Assembly: GCF_905147045.1 (NCBI RefSeq)
Contig: NC_065902.1
Span: 9,369,377 to 9,433,376 of the forward strand
Direction: 5' to 3'
Source: Nymphalis io
Taxonomy: Eukaryota; Arthropoda; Insecta; Lepidoptera; Nymphalidae
Length of the DNA stretch: 64,000 bases
Notes under the pieces: generated by a model
What the model saw: only the letters and a program-made list of their open reading frames with translations
Told to the model about the DNA's origin: nothing
The model's database searches: none
Made by a program: the position numbers and the translations under genes
Shown: in pieces, positions 45,386 through 56,374 of the stretch
How positions within the stretch are numbered: the first letter of the stretch is position 1
How the letters are laid out: each line of letters begins with the position of its first letter

Positions 45386-45889
45386 CGTTAATTTGTCTTT
45401 TGAATTATTTTTTTCACTAAATAATGTTTACACAATATAATTATACATTTAAATTTGTTTTACTGAATTTCTATTTATATATGAATGTGTATTATATAAT
45501 ATTGTTATTGGATTGAATTGCATATTATATATATTTTTAATTATTATTATAATAATTTATCATACAAATTTGAAAGTAAAACTTCCTTTAGCTCAATTAG
45601 AGTAATTTTTCAAGATCGAGTTCTAATGCAATATTTTCTAAGTATAATATTTAAGTGACACGTTTCTGACGGAAAAACTGTCATCCGTGTTTTTTCTTAT
45701 TTTAATCGTACATTAAGTATAAGCTCTAGTGATGCAAAATATAAATGTCCAAGTAACGCATTACATGATAATAAAAAAATCAAATGACCTTTAAGTATCA
45801 AAGCTATGCCGTCCCATTACATTATTATGAAGACAAGTACGAGCAGTGTATTCGGACTTTGAAAATCTAATTACGTAGCCAGTACCCTT

Positions 45890-45960
45890 ACCTCGATCGC
45901 TCCTTCGCGCCCCCGCCACCCCCGCGCACCCCGCACCACCCCCCACTGGCATGTTTCACT
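45890..45960. other. C-rich tract
   Basis: A run of C-rich sequence ('gcgcccccgccacccccgcg' and onward), strongly strand-asymmetric in otherwise AT-rich DNA. Confidence 0.6.
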
Positions 45961-46079
45961 TACCACCTCATTTATAAAATTATAATATTTCCAAATAAGT
46001 ATAATTTATATAAAATATATTTTGCTACATCTATTCAAAATGGCTCATACCGGAAATTGTGTTTATCATATCTATTACT

Positions 46080-46305
46080 TGGTGATAGAGCTTTTTGCAA
46101 GCCCGTCTGGGTACCACCATAGTCGTGTTTCGGTTTGAAGGGTAAGTGAGCCAGTGTAACTACAGGAACAAGGAACATCTTTGTTCCCAAGGTTGGTGGC
46201 GCATTATGTAAGGAATCGTTAATATTTCTCACAGCACTAATGATATGAGTGGTGATGACTAATAATATCAGCTGGCCTAATTCCCCGTCCATCTATATAT
46301 TTTAT
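46080..46305 (+). repeat. SINE-A, degraded
   Basis: Sense order is kept ('gatagagctttttgcaagcc', 'aagggtaagtgagccagtg', 'cccaaggttggtggcgcatt') with deletions. Confidence 0.78.
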
Positions 46306-46344
46306 AACAAAGGAACACAAAAAACTCATACGTTTTAGATGAAA

Positions 46345-46780
46345 ATCTGCCAGCTTTCGTCGTGAGACAGCAGCACCAAGCGGTTTCTATCGACTGTATC
46401 ACGGCGAGTGCTCTGAGGAATTATTCTCTCTAATTCGTGCTTCCCCCTTCCTTCTTAAGTCCACGCGAGCGAGTGGTTCTCGATGTCACCGCCTAACTGT
46501 GACATCAATTCCATCGCGAACAAAGAAATTTGGCAACTCCTTTCTTTGTCGCACTTCCAAAAAATGGAATTCCTTACCAGCTCACGTGTTCCCCTCCTCT
46601 TATAACCCGGGTTCCTTCAAACGAGGCGTGAAGAGGCATCTTGCGGGCCGGCAAAGCGAAGGCGGCTAGTGCAGAACGTTTTTCCCGTCTGTACTGGCCG
46701 TCGTCGCGTTTGGACTCTACTACCACTTACCATCAGGTGGAGTAGAGTCATTTGCCCTCCCGGCGAATATATAAAAAAAA
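46345..46780 (+). mobile_element. CR1/jockey-type LINE, last 103 codons and 3' UTR
   Basis: An open frame at 46361-46669 encodes the reverse-transcriptase C-terminal arm: FYRLYHGECSEELFSLI, then RTSKKWNSLPAHVFP and FKRGVKRHLAG before the TAG. These motifs I know from CR1/jockey-superfamily LINEs of Lepidoptera (possibly the Kiri group). The frame has no start because the copy is 5'-truncated. The ~110-bp 3' UTR holds a hairpin at 46714-46748 (stems ACTCTACT/AGTAGAGT plus CCAC/GTGG) and ends in A8. No stop interrupts the frame, so the insertion is young. Clade assignment is by recall. Confidence 0.8.
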
Positions 46781-46794
46781 GCTTCTAATTCAAC

Positions 46795-46890
46795 AACCCG
46801 CACTGTGTCGAATATGCTCTAAAATCATGTCCCCAAAATGAGCGAAGACCTTAGCGTCTTATTGGGATGTTAACTGGCTGTGATTTTACT
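46795..46890 (+). repeat. SINE-B 3' remnant
   Basis: 'caacccgcactgtgtcgaata', 'gaagaccttagcgtcttatt' and 'gggatgttaactggctgtg' are a diverged SINE-B 3' end. Confidence 0.6.
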
Positions 46891-46891
46891 A

Positions 46892-47455
46892 TCGTATATG
46901 ACTGCGATACGTCTGTATTTTCGACTGACATTCGATTAAGAATACCTCTTTCCCGAAAGTTTTGATTGTGTTGACGTCAAACTCAGCTCATCTTTCCCAG
47001 TATACCATTTTTATATTTATATCACCTACGTCTAAAATAATCTAACATTATTTTAAGTTATTTGTCATATTCTATATTCATATCATACATATATTTTGAT
47101 ATTATCTTTTGATCGAAACTTAAATGCTTACACTGCTTACGATTTCGAAATTAGTGGTATGATTAATAAATAATTTAAAAAAAAAATACGCTCAATTAAT
47201 TTAAAAAATAATTCTTATATTTTTTTTTTATTCCAAGGTTTTGCGAGTGACAGATTAAATGAAATTGTACTCAATTGTTATATTGTCAGTAATACAACAA
47301 ATGTATATAGTTTGTATTACTCAATTATCACCTGTCAGTAGACGAAATGAAAGAGTTCCCAGTAACAGAGCCTTAAGCGGAGCAAGCCAAGTTTGTCCAA
47401 GCGCACGAATTATACATGGTGTATTAATACGGTGTTCAACTCTACTATTGCTAGT
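46892..47455. other. AT-rich non-coding sequence
   Basis: The 68-codon frame at 47259-47465 starts with a hydrophobic stretch (MKLYSIVILSV) but resembles no family and has no supporting context. It is not called as a gene. Confidence 0.35.
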
Positions 47456-47459
47456 GAAG

Positions 47460-47640
47460 TTTTAATTCGATAACCCGCCGCCTCGTGTTCCCCTCTTCCC
47501 CTCCGCACCACCCCTCGTACCCCCGCGATAATGTATTTATGGACGATACCGCGGACCTAATGAGCGCTCATACGCCTCTTTATGCGGTCCTGGTACTTGG
47601 AAGTTGGTAACTGATGCTTTTAACGGCCAGTTATGATCAA
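47460..47640. promoter_or_regulatory. candidate regulatory island
   Basis: A C-rich tract (47470-47527) is followed by TTTATGG (47536-47542), GGACC (47553-47557), the perfect palindrome ATGAGCGCTCAT (47560-47571), TTTATGCGG (47579-47587) and GGTCC (47586-47590). TTTATGG/TTTATGC resemble Cdx/Abd-B-type homeodomain sites. It is repeat-free. The role is inferred. Confidence 0.35.
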
Positions 47641-47641
47641 C

Positions 47642-48588
47642 TTACTCTACCCACAAAGAAAATCTGATTCAGCTATGATTTTATATCTTTATATTCGATA
47701 AAATGATAGTTTCTTATATTATGTATATCATATTTACATACTAAATCAATTATTAAATTAATAAGTAGTAAAAGCTGTATTTAATAAGTAACTATTTTCA
47801 ATTAACATCACAGAAATTGATATAATTTTAGTATTTCTTATAATTAAAATCAATGCAACGGAAAATACATTAGATAATTGTGAATTTGAAAGAGTATCAT
47901 TCTATAAATCAAGATGTGCAACATTCTCTGAACGTATTCATAGTTCGAGTATTTTACAAGGAAACTACATTTACACGTTAATTGAACTAGCGGTACCTAA
48001 CCTTCGGGTGACATAAAATACGATCTATTATATTTAGATGATGCATAAAGGAGTTGCATCCGTTTTATTTACAAGCTAAACACCTTCACACGTTTATCGT
48101 TAAGGATTTATCTCGGTTACTACGTGTTAAATGTTATATTACAAAAAAAATATTAAATAAGTGCTTAAACAAATTATCAAATACGATTTCAGTTATTTAG
48201 TCGATTTGTTTCCGGTTGTGATTGTTATATTGCAAAAAAAAATTGCTTTGCTATAATGTATCTTAGTATTTTTTTCAGACATATTATTATATATTTTATA
48301 TATAAATAGGTAAACACAAATTAGTTTAATTAATTTTTCTCCTCTGTTTGTTAAATGAATTTCTTTTTTTTTGTTTGATAACTATGAGCTTGACAACTTT
48401 ATCAATAAAAAGTCAAAAACTTTAAAAAATTAATAATTAAAAAAAAATTATACACTTATCTATTATATCTTCAAAAACTAACAGACATTGTTTTGATTTA
48501 CAGAAAATATAAATAACTTAATCATTTATTTCGTTAAAAAACAATATTTCGAAGACTTTCAAGCTATCTATAAAAGATAATTACATAT
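47642..48588. other. AT-rich non-coding sequence
   Basis: No gene or recognised repeat; many A and T homopolymer runs. Confidence 0.4.
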
Positions 48589-48728
48589 TTGCGGGCCGGC
48601 AAGGCGAAGGCGGCTAGTGCAGAACGTTTTTCCCGTCTGTACTGGCCGTCGTCGCGTTTGGACTCTACTACCACTTACCATCAGGTGGAGTAGAGTCATT
48701 TGCCCTCCCGGCGATATAAAAAAATAAA
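48589..48728 (+). mobile_element. CR1/jockey-type LINE, 3' UTR-only copy
   Basis: Nearly identical over ~130 bp to the 3' end at 46641-46780 (one A/G change and a small difference before the A-tail). It includes the hairpin, here at 48662-48696. Everything upstream of the last eight codons or so is missing. Confidence 0.93.
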
Positions 48729-48729
48729 A

Positions 48730-49210
48730 TAAAAATATGGTTAAAATAATAAATAGTCGATTTTTAAAAACGCTAAATGTTTGATGTTCTAAAAATCTTT
48801 TGTAAAAAGTTTTGACATATTCGCTGGGGATAGCTTCGGTGATATTTGTAATAAAGGCTCTGTTATCGTTATACCAATGTCAAATATTGCTTTTTTTTTT
48901 AAATAGAACAGCTCCGTACAACAATTCATAAAATATATTAAAATTAAAATGAATTGTTGTTTTACAACACTACACAAATAAAATTGTCATGTTTTTCTAA
49001 GATCCTTGTAAAGTGTAAACAAACTTGTTGACTATCGACGCTTGCCTTATATTTTTCTTATATTGTAATTACCTATATAAATAATGCAGGTAATAGAGAG
49101 TGCACCTGTGTTTGCGCTCGTACTCTGTATGTCATACGAAGTTGACGTCTCTGACAATTTTGATATTTGCCAATTTAACCGAAATTCAGTCTACACCATA
49201 CCATTTATAA
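48730..49210. other. AT-rich non-coding sequence
   Basis: No gene; a faint SINE-C-like trace ('gagtgcacctgtgtttgcgc') at 49095-49125. Confidence 0.4.
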
Positions 49211-49214
49211 ATAT

Positions 49215-49560
49215 TGACTGTCTCGTTGGTCTAGTGGCCAGATTTTAAGTGACCGCAGATTATGTGGCTCTGGGTTCAAACCGTAGGCCGGGTCATTAAA
49301 AAGTGGATGAGTTTTTTTGGTTGAAAATTCTCAGTAGAAGCCCAAAATCTGGGAAGTTGAAATGAGTACACTTCTGTGCTTCAAAAAGCACATAAAGCGT
49401 TGGTCCTGCGCCTGAACTCTTTCCGGTCTTGTCGGATTGCTGTTCCATCGGATTATGAGATTGAAGGAATATATAGTGCATCTGTGTTTACGCACACATT
49501 TTCAATATAATATGTCTCTTGTTATTGGCCGTGACCGAAATTGGTCAAGAGGACAACATA
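49215..49560 (+). repeat. SINE-C, near full length
   Basis: The head 'gtctcgttggtctagtgg' carries the A box. The B box is GGTTCAAACC-like. The body runs through 'tttccggtcttgtcggattg' to 'cgaaattggtcaagaggac'. The ATT tail is lost. Confidence 0.88.
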
Positions 49561-49892
49561 TCAACAATGGAAATCGTCTTACATTTTTGGTGTGTTACAC
49601 ATGTATATTGTTAAAGGAGAATAATGAAACGGATCAATTGAATGGTAAACAAATAGGCGGAACTAGTTCACACGCGATGTTAGTTGACACTAATGTATCA
49701 TGACATTAATATATATTTTCTCCATATTTACTTTTGCTACCTTGAGCGCCAAGATAGCAAAAGTTACTGTTTCTATTTATGGTTACAATATTTTAAAGTT
49801 AAAAATAGTAGAGAACGTTATATGAATACTATACAAAAAAAATTATAACATAACCCATTAGTCAGCAAATATTTTATCGCCAAACCAAAATA

Positions 49893-50090
49893 CTCAGTGA
49901 TGTTGTGCTCCGGGTTGATGGCTGAGTGAGCCAGTGTAACTACAGACCCAAGGAACATAACGTCTTAGACCCCTAGGTTAGTGAGGCATTGGCGAGGAAT
50001 GTTAATATTTCTTACAGTGCCAGTGTCTATGGGCGGTGGTAACCACTTATTATCAGGCGACCCGTCATACCGTCTGTCTATTAATTTTAT
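49893..50090 (+). repeat. SINE-A, 5'-truncated
   Basis: Sense copy from 'tgatgttgtgctccgg' to 'accacttattatcaggcgac' and beyond, moderately diverged. Confidence 0.82.
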
Positions 50091-50734
50091 ATGAAAATAA
50101 TAATAATGCGTTTCTATAAAATTCACAATTTCCACATACGACTTTTTACTTACAGTATGGGTATGTTACCGTAAAAGTGAAATTGAAAATATGATGAGTA
50201 GTGTTAAACAATGAAAGTTATTTTTAAGATCGAAGTGAATGCAAAATTTTAATTATAAGTAATAATGATTAAAGCCATCAGTAGCACGACAACGGGCTGA
50301 CCTCCTAGCACCCTTTGTAACATTCACAACATAAGCTATGGATGCGGCAACTGCGAGTAATCGTTGAGCGAGGACAGCGCTGAACGGGTTGAACGTTAAA
50401 AATTATACCGAAAAAACGTGTTTTTATTTTTATCTTGCGCTTTTTTGTAGATTGCTATCAGTAATATAAAAAATAATTAACTTGCTGCTGTTAAAAAAAA
50501 TAAAGGATAACTTATACATATAATAAAAGGTTAAGAACTTTTATAATGAAAACATAATTATAGTGATAGTTATTTTATCGTTTTCATATATAAACTTAAA
50601 TGTTAAGGATTTACTTTCCAAGTCCTCTAGTTAAACTAGCTACCTCAGACGTCACTTACACGAGTAGAGTGCTATCAAATTCAGATTTAATAATTATTAT
50701 ATTTAATTATTTTATATTATTTATAGGTATGGCG

Positions 50735-50970
50735 CTGTAATGAACAGTTTAGGCCATGGCGGTCATTCTCAAGGGAAAATAGCCATCTGCACAGATACTA
50801 CACGAGTGTGTGCGTAAACACAGTTAGTGCACTATGCCCACACATTCATAATATTTTCGAACAACATTAACCTCAGACTCGAATTCCACACTTCGAGCTA
50901 AACCAAAAAAGTTACTTTTCTACAGAAAAACCCAATAATATTTTTACTGACCCGGCTAGCAATGTAGGTA
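50735..50970 (-). repeat. SINE-C, degraded
   Basis: Reverse SINE-C: 'aggccatggcggtcattctc', 'gtgtgcgtaaacacag', 'ttctacagaaaaacccaata' and 'actgacccggc'. Confidence 0.7.
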
Positions 50971-51289
50971 GGATTTTGAGCTATAACGTTATATTATTTG
51001 TTAATATCTTGATTACAGCGTCACCAGCAATGTAGCGCCACCTATCCAATTCTTCTAGTATACGATATGCGGTAGCTATGAATCATCATAACGACAGAAC
51101 AAATACATTGTGCAAATCTGACCTCAATCGAGCAAGTATTTCCTAGGTAGCTGGCTTTAACAAACGCTCCAACGATTATATATAGAATTTATATTAATAA
51201 AATAAATCTCGAACAAGCAACCTAAATATATCAGACCAGTCGATTTACGGTTCACGGTGTATCTTCTAGAATGCATTTTAGTTTTCAAA

Positions 51290-51370
51290 TAGAATAAACT
51301 CCAAACCTTCTCCTCAAAAAGGGAGAGGAGGCCTTAGCCCAGCAGTGGAACATTCACAGGCTATTACAGG
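51290..51370 (+). repeat. SINE-B 3' fragment
   Basis: 'aactccaaaccttctcctc' to 'cagcagtggaacattcacag' plus 'gctattacag'. AATAGAA on both sides may be a short TSD. Confidence 0.88.
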
Positions 51371-51374
51371 AATA

Positions 51375-52220
51375 GAAACTGTATGTAACAGTACATTAAA
51401 GGAAACATCAGTATTATTATTTACATTGAGGGCTTAAATAAAAATAGGGTTAGTTTACAAATCATGTCTGCGTGAAATGGTTACAAGAATGTTAGCAGAA
51501 TATTCGTTCCAATTTTGAATTTTGAATCCGAGTCAGCCCTCCAGTAGCAGTCAATGAGATGGGGTTGTAAAATTTTTCACCATTACTCGAAGGTGAGTTT
51601 TTCAACTGAAAACGGCACAGCTATATCATTTGTAACTCGATCTGAATATTTGCGCGCGCTTGTTCGTTTTAGAATTGCTTGGTGCGGCTTCGGTCTTTAA
51701 TATTGGTTCCTTGATATGAGACGAGGCAAACGTATCAAATTATAGCGTTTTACACTAGCGCTTGTTCTCATTTCAAAGAAACCATTACTAGTACATCTGA
51801 TCTTTTGCCATTATCCCGATTAATTCCAGGGTGCTCAATAAGAGCAGGAAAGGAGATGGTAGCAAGAACTGTAGAGGCAAATCACGAGCACTTTTTTGTT
51901 TACTTATTAGACAGAAGAGTAAGGAAATGTGCTTCATAATCCGAAAAAAATGGTAAGTGATTGCCTATCTACTTTACGGTTTTTAATCCGCCTTTTTGCC
52001 AAAATTATATATAGCAGTATTTTTTTAATAATTACAAATGGATAAAAAATGTTTGCTAGGCTAAGATAAATAAGAAGTTGCTAGTTCATTTGACCAAATT
52101 GTACTCTGGCTGAGATTTTGCGGATATTCACTGGCGTCACAGCTAGTTTACATAAATAGCTTAGTACCTAAAATTAGATGGCAATGTGTATGTATAATTA
52201 ATACTATAATATCATGCCCT
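51375..52220. other. non-coding sequence
   Basis: No gene or repeat family recognised; slightly less AT-biased than elsewhere. Confidence 0.4.
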
Positions 52221-52224
52221 GTCC

Positions 52225-52405
52225 ATCATTAAATCTTCCTCCACACCTCCCGTTCTCCGTCCTCCTCAGTACGTCTCGAACGAACTTCCTATAATTAATT
52301 ACACTCATTATCATTATTGTTCGGAAGGCAGTTTTGCTTCTATAATGAATTGTTCGGCTCCATCATTAATTAGTTTATTATAATAAGAAGCGGAACTCCG
52401 TTCGT
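52225..52405. promoter_or_regulatory. candidate regulatory island with TAAT motifs
   Basis: TAATTAATTA (52292-52301), ATAATGAATTG (52342 onward) and CATTAATTAG (52364 onward) lie within a repeat-free stretch preceded by a C/T-rich tract. Inferred from motif clustering only. Confidence 0.3.
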
Positions 52406-52869
52406 AGATTAATCAACTTTTATCTGATTGCCATTGCTTTTGTGTTTTAGAGTTGCAAAAGTAGATGAATTGAAGATTTTATTTCGATCTCGACTGTTCA
52501 TTACATTTAGTATTTGTATACTCTTAAATCAACAACAATTGTATAATATTTATGTAATTTAATTGTATGATATGCTTTGATTTTGACTAATAAAATATTA
52601 ATTTATACACGATTCTCACGATTACGATCGTTTTAATTTTTTTGGTATTATAATAAATGTTTTATTTTCTCCCTTTTTTACTATTTTACTCATAGAAAGC
52701 AATAAATATAATGGTTGAAAAATAATATTATTAAAAAAATAGTTTAATAAAAATTTTACTGAAATATATTTATGTATAGTACATCAAAATTTTGATGTCT
52801 CGATTTCTCTTTGTTAATTTAATGTAATTGCCTCGTAAGTAGCTTATAAATATGCAATTCTTGCATCAA

Positions 52870-53050
52870 TGGGATTTTCTTCCAAGCTGCCCGATGGATG
52901 AAAGTTGGCATTCCTTACGTAAGACTCGGTAAGCATGTAAAGTAGAAGGACCTGCGTCTGATCACTCTTCGGTTGTATCGGATCCGTAATCTATAGAAAT
53001 TGAACCAATGTCTATGCATACTCTTTTGCACTATAATATCCTTTGCATTT
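52870..53050 (+). repeat. SINE-C, degraded
   Basis: 'gaaagttggcattccttacg', 'ggacctgcgtctgatcactc', 'ttgtatcggatccg' and 'tcttttgcactataatatc' follow SINE-C order. Confidence 0.65.
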
Positions 53051-53452
53051 AATATATATAATATGATTTTTTTTTACAAACCAATTTGGGTTCCTACATA
53101 TTTTTTAAAGATAGCTCAAAACTCGCCGAATTTATATATTAAATTGTATCCTAAATACTTATCGAAATGTACCCTTTAATAACTTATTTTTTGTTTATTA
53201 TTTATATTTATTTTTAGTATTTAATTATATAATACCATTACCATAAATAATTACAGCTATAATTAATACACTGAAGTTCACATTTTATTTTCCTTACTAT
53301 TCAATATACAGTTTTTTAATTTATTTAACTATATAGGAATCTTTTAATGTTAAAGATTAAATATTTAAATCACAGATACAATACCAACCTTTAAAAAGTT
53401 AAAAGTCAAATTTTTTAGTTTGCCCTTTAACATTATTATAAATATCTAGTAG

Positions 53453-53817
53453 CTGCCTCCTTAGTCTAGTAACTAGATGTAAAGCCTCAGACCCGGTGGT
53501 CCTAAGTTCAAATCTCAGGTCGACCCAATAAAAAAGTTATTGAGTTTTTCTGTCGAAAATTCTCAATAGTAGCCCGGAGTCTGGAAGTTGAAAGCATGTA
53601 CACGCACGTACCTCGAAAACCATGTAAACCGTTGGTCCTGCGCCTGAACTTTTTCTGTTTGTGTCGGATTGCCGTTCCATCGGATTATGAGAGTTAAGGA
53701 ATAGAGAGTGCACCTGCTTTTGCGCACAGGCTTGTGCACTACAATATGTCCTGCGGCTAATCTTAATAGAGATTAGCCGCCGTGGCCGAAATCGGTCTGG
53801 AGGACTATTATTATTAT
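53453..53817 (+). repeat. SINE-C, full length
   Basis: A complete copy from the head 'gctgcctccttagtctagt' to 'gccgaaatcggtctggaggac' and the (TTA)n tail. The B box AAGTTCAAATC is degenerate, so transcription is unlikely. Confidence 0.9.
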
Positions 53818-53884
53818 ACCTAGTAATATGTTAATACAAGCGTCACGTGTTAGGAGGCAGCAATTTCAAATCAGCATATGTTCT

Positions 53885-54019
53885 GAAAATAAACTGATGA
53901 TCTTCAAATGCCTGAACAGATTTTCATAATTTGTAGCCAAGAACTATTTCAGGTTACCAATAGATAATTAAGCATTAAAATCGGTCAGTAGGTTTGAGAG
54001 CGACGATGCAGCACAATTA
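53885..54019 (+). repeat. older dispersed repeat, target of a SINE-B insertion
   Basis: 'ttaaaatcggtcagtagg' and 'gagcgacgatgcagcac' with 'acatagatacacac' resemble the 5' region of the Helitron-like repeat family. Low certainty. The next SINE-B inserted into it. Confidence 0.35.
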
Positions 54020-54030
54020 CATAGATACAC

Positions 54031-54328
54031 AGTAACAGCCTGTAAATGTCCCACTGCTGGGCTAAGGCCTCCTCTCCCTTTTTTGAGGAGAAGGTTTGGA
54101 GCTTATTCCACCACGCTGCTCCAGTGCGGGTTGGTAGAATACACATGTGGCAGAATTTCGATGAAATTAGACACATGCAGGTTTCCTCACGATGTTTTCC
54201 TTCACCGAAAAGCACGAGATGAATTATAAACAGAAATTAAGCACATGTAAATTCAGAGGTGCTCGCCCGGGTTTGAACCCACGTTCATCGGTTAAGATTC
54301 ACGCGTTCTTACCACTGGGCCATCTCGA
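54031..54328 (-). repeat. SINE-B, full length with 12-bp TSD
   Basis: A complete reverse copy. CATAGATACACA is repeated exactly at 54020-54031 and 54329-54340. The B box region (GGGTTTGAACCC reversed) is intact. The minus frame at 53985-54215 is repeat read-through. Confidence 0.94.
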
Positions 54329-54341
54329 CATAGATACACAC

Positions 54342-55192
54342 GTTAAACTTATTCTCTTCTTTTTTTTTCAGCATTTTTTACTATTTTTGTTAAATAAAGG
54401 CAAAAATAATTTAAACTTTTTGGAAAAAAAATACATGAGTTTTTTTTTTAATTTCATCCTTTCTTAGTGTCTAATACAAATTGGAAAACGATTTAATCCT
54501 TGAGTGTATTTGTAATTTAATTGTATATAAGCCGTCAACAATTAGTTTACTAAATAAGGCTATGCAAAAACTATTTCAAATATAGAGAAACAAAAGATTA
54601 ATTATATTAATGTTGTTAGTCTTATTTCACAATCTCATTTATTATTCGCGCCTCAAGTTTCAAACTTCTTGTTTATTTTGTCAACGAACGAACGAACGAA
54701 CGACTGAATCTAGAATAATAGTATTTGTAGTAGTTTATTGCTAATTAAGAGTTAAGTTCGAGAGATGAAATATGAGAATGATGAACGCCTGAGATTTTAA
54801 TGTATTCTATTTTTAAAAAGTATACAGTAACTGCTTGTAAATATCCAGCTAGAATATATAATGTCTGTCTTTGTATACATTTCGGTATGTTGTTTACCGA
54901 TTTTGTAGTGCTTAATATAGCGCCATAGAAATAAATTTTTAATTACAAGACTAATTTATATATGTACTGTCATAATTCCTAATATAGTTGATATTTATTT
55001 TTGGAGAGATTACATCACTAGTTTATTTTTGTTAAGTAAGTCATATGAATTAATAGGACACAGACTTGATAGGCTATAATCATTTCTGTCAAGGCTTAAA
55101 TTACTAATACTATTATTATGAATATAAAAAAACATACAATGATGATGTCCTTCTGAACGATTTCAACAACGGCCACCTATCTAAAGAGTAAA
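54342..55192. other. AT-rich non-coding sequence
   Basis: It contains an (AACG)n microsatellite near 54683-54703. No gene seen. Confidence 0.4.
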
Positions 55193-55196
55193 GTAA

Positions 55197-55528
55197 ACTA
55201 ACAGCCTGTTAATATCCCACTGCTGGGCTAGGGCCCCCTCTCCCTTTTTGAGGAGAAGGCTTATTTCAACACGCTGCTACAACGTGGGTTGGTGGAATAC
55301 ACATGTGGCGTAATTTCAATGAAATTAGACAATCCTTACGATGTTTTCCTTCACCGTCAAGCACGTGATGAATTATAAACCCAAATTAAGCACATGAAAA
55401 TTCAGTGGTGCCTGCCCGGCTTTGAACCCACGATCATCGGTTAAGATTCACGCGTTCTAACCACTAGGCCATCTCGGCCTTTTTACTAGGCCATCTTGGC
55501 TTTTTTACTAGGCCATCTCGGCTTTTTT
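55197..55528 (-). repeat. SINE-B, full length with triplicated head
   Basis: A reverse copy with a small internal deletion. Its tRNA-like 5' end is repeated three times at exactly 22-bp spacing: ACTAGGCCATCTCGGC at 55463, the same with one change at 55485, and again at 55507, separated by T runs. Confidence 0.92.
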
Positions 55529-55529
55529 T

Positions 55530-56190
55530 TTCAAGAGGGTTTAGTTAATTGAGCAGTAAATATTAATCGATCTTCGACGTCTCCACCGAATCCAATCCGA
55601 AGACCATTTTATCCCGTTACTAAATTGCAGACTTGTCATAAGTAAACTTTGATAAAAGCTGTTGTCTGTAACGCAGCTGTAAAAAGGAAACCTTACATTT
55701 TTAACAATATAGTTACAGGACAGAATACTCGTAACTATTTAAACACCTTGAAGTACGAGGAAGAGCTGTTCTCAGACAGTTACCACATATATTTAATTCT
55801 ACAATATCCGGGAGAGCTTCCAAAACATTGCGCTTCACGTCTCTGAAGCATATCCTATAAAAAATTTAGCATAGTTCTTTAAAAAGGGATAAAACTCTTT
55901 AAAATAATCCATCCATCCATCAAGGCAATTATTCTGAGCTATATTTAAAATTGCTCTGAAGAGATGAATTTCTATCTTCCAAATAGGCCGCCTTTAAAGT
56001 GGCACCATATATCATATCCACATCACACAGTTTGGCAAGTTATGAAAAGTTATACGAGACTTAAGAGTACGAGAATTTTGAAAAAATATTTTATTCCGTC
56101 AAGGTAAAATATTTTATTCCTGGTTTGCCGAGAAATCTTAGCCCCCGCTGCTGGCGCAAATGGCGATCCAGCCTAGTGTTGAAATTATAT
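55530..56190. other. non-coding sequence
   Basis: The 65-codon frame at 55649-55846 has no recognised relatives and no context. It is left uncalled. Confidence 0.35.
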
Positions 56191-56193
56191 ATA

Positions 56194-56358
56194 CAGTTAT
56201 AGCCTGTTAATGTCCTACTGCAGGGCTGGGCTAAGGCCTCCTCTCCCTTTTTGAGGAGAAGTTTTAGAGCTTATTCCACCACGCTGCTCCAATGCGGGTT
56301 GGTAGAATACACATGTGACATAATTTCAATGAAATTAGATACATGCAGGTTTCCTCAC
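56194..56358 (-). repeat. SINE-B, 5'-truncated, with TSD
   Basis: A reverse copy lacking the head. GAAATTATATATA at 56181-56193 and 56359-56371 is a 13-bp target-site duplication. Confidence 0.9.
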
Positions 56359-56374
56359 GAAATTATATATATAA

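Noticed and set aside
47259..47465. 68-codon frame starting MKLYSIVILSV, signal-peptide-like
   Set aside because: There is no recognisable family, the frame is short, AT-rich flanks lack promoter or splice evidence, and frames of this length are expected by chance.
55649..55846. 65-codon frame in non-repetitive DNA
   Set aside because: No domain, no codon bias that stands out and no neighbour evidence. Conservation data would be needed to call an exon.
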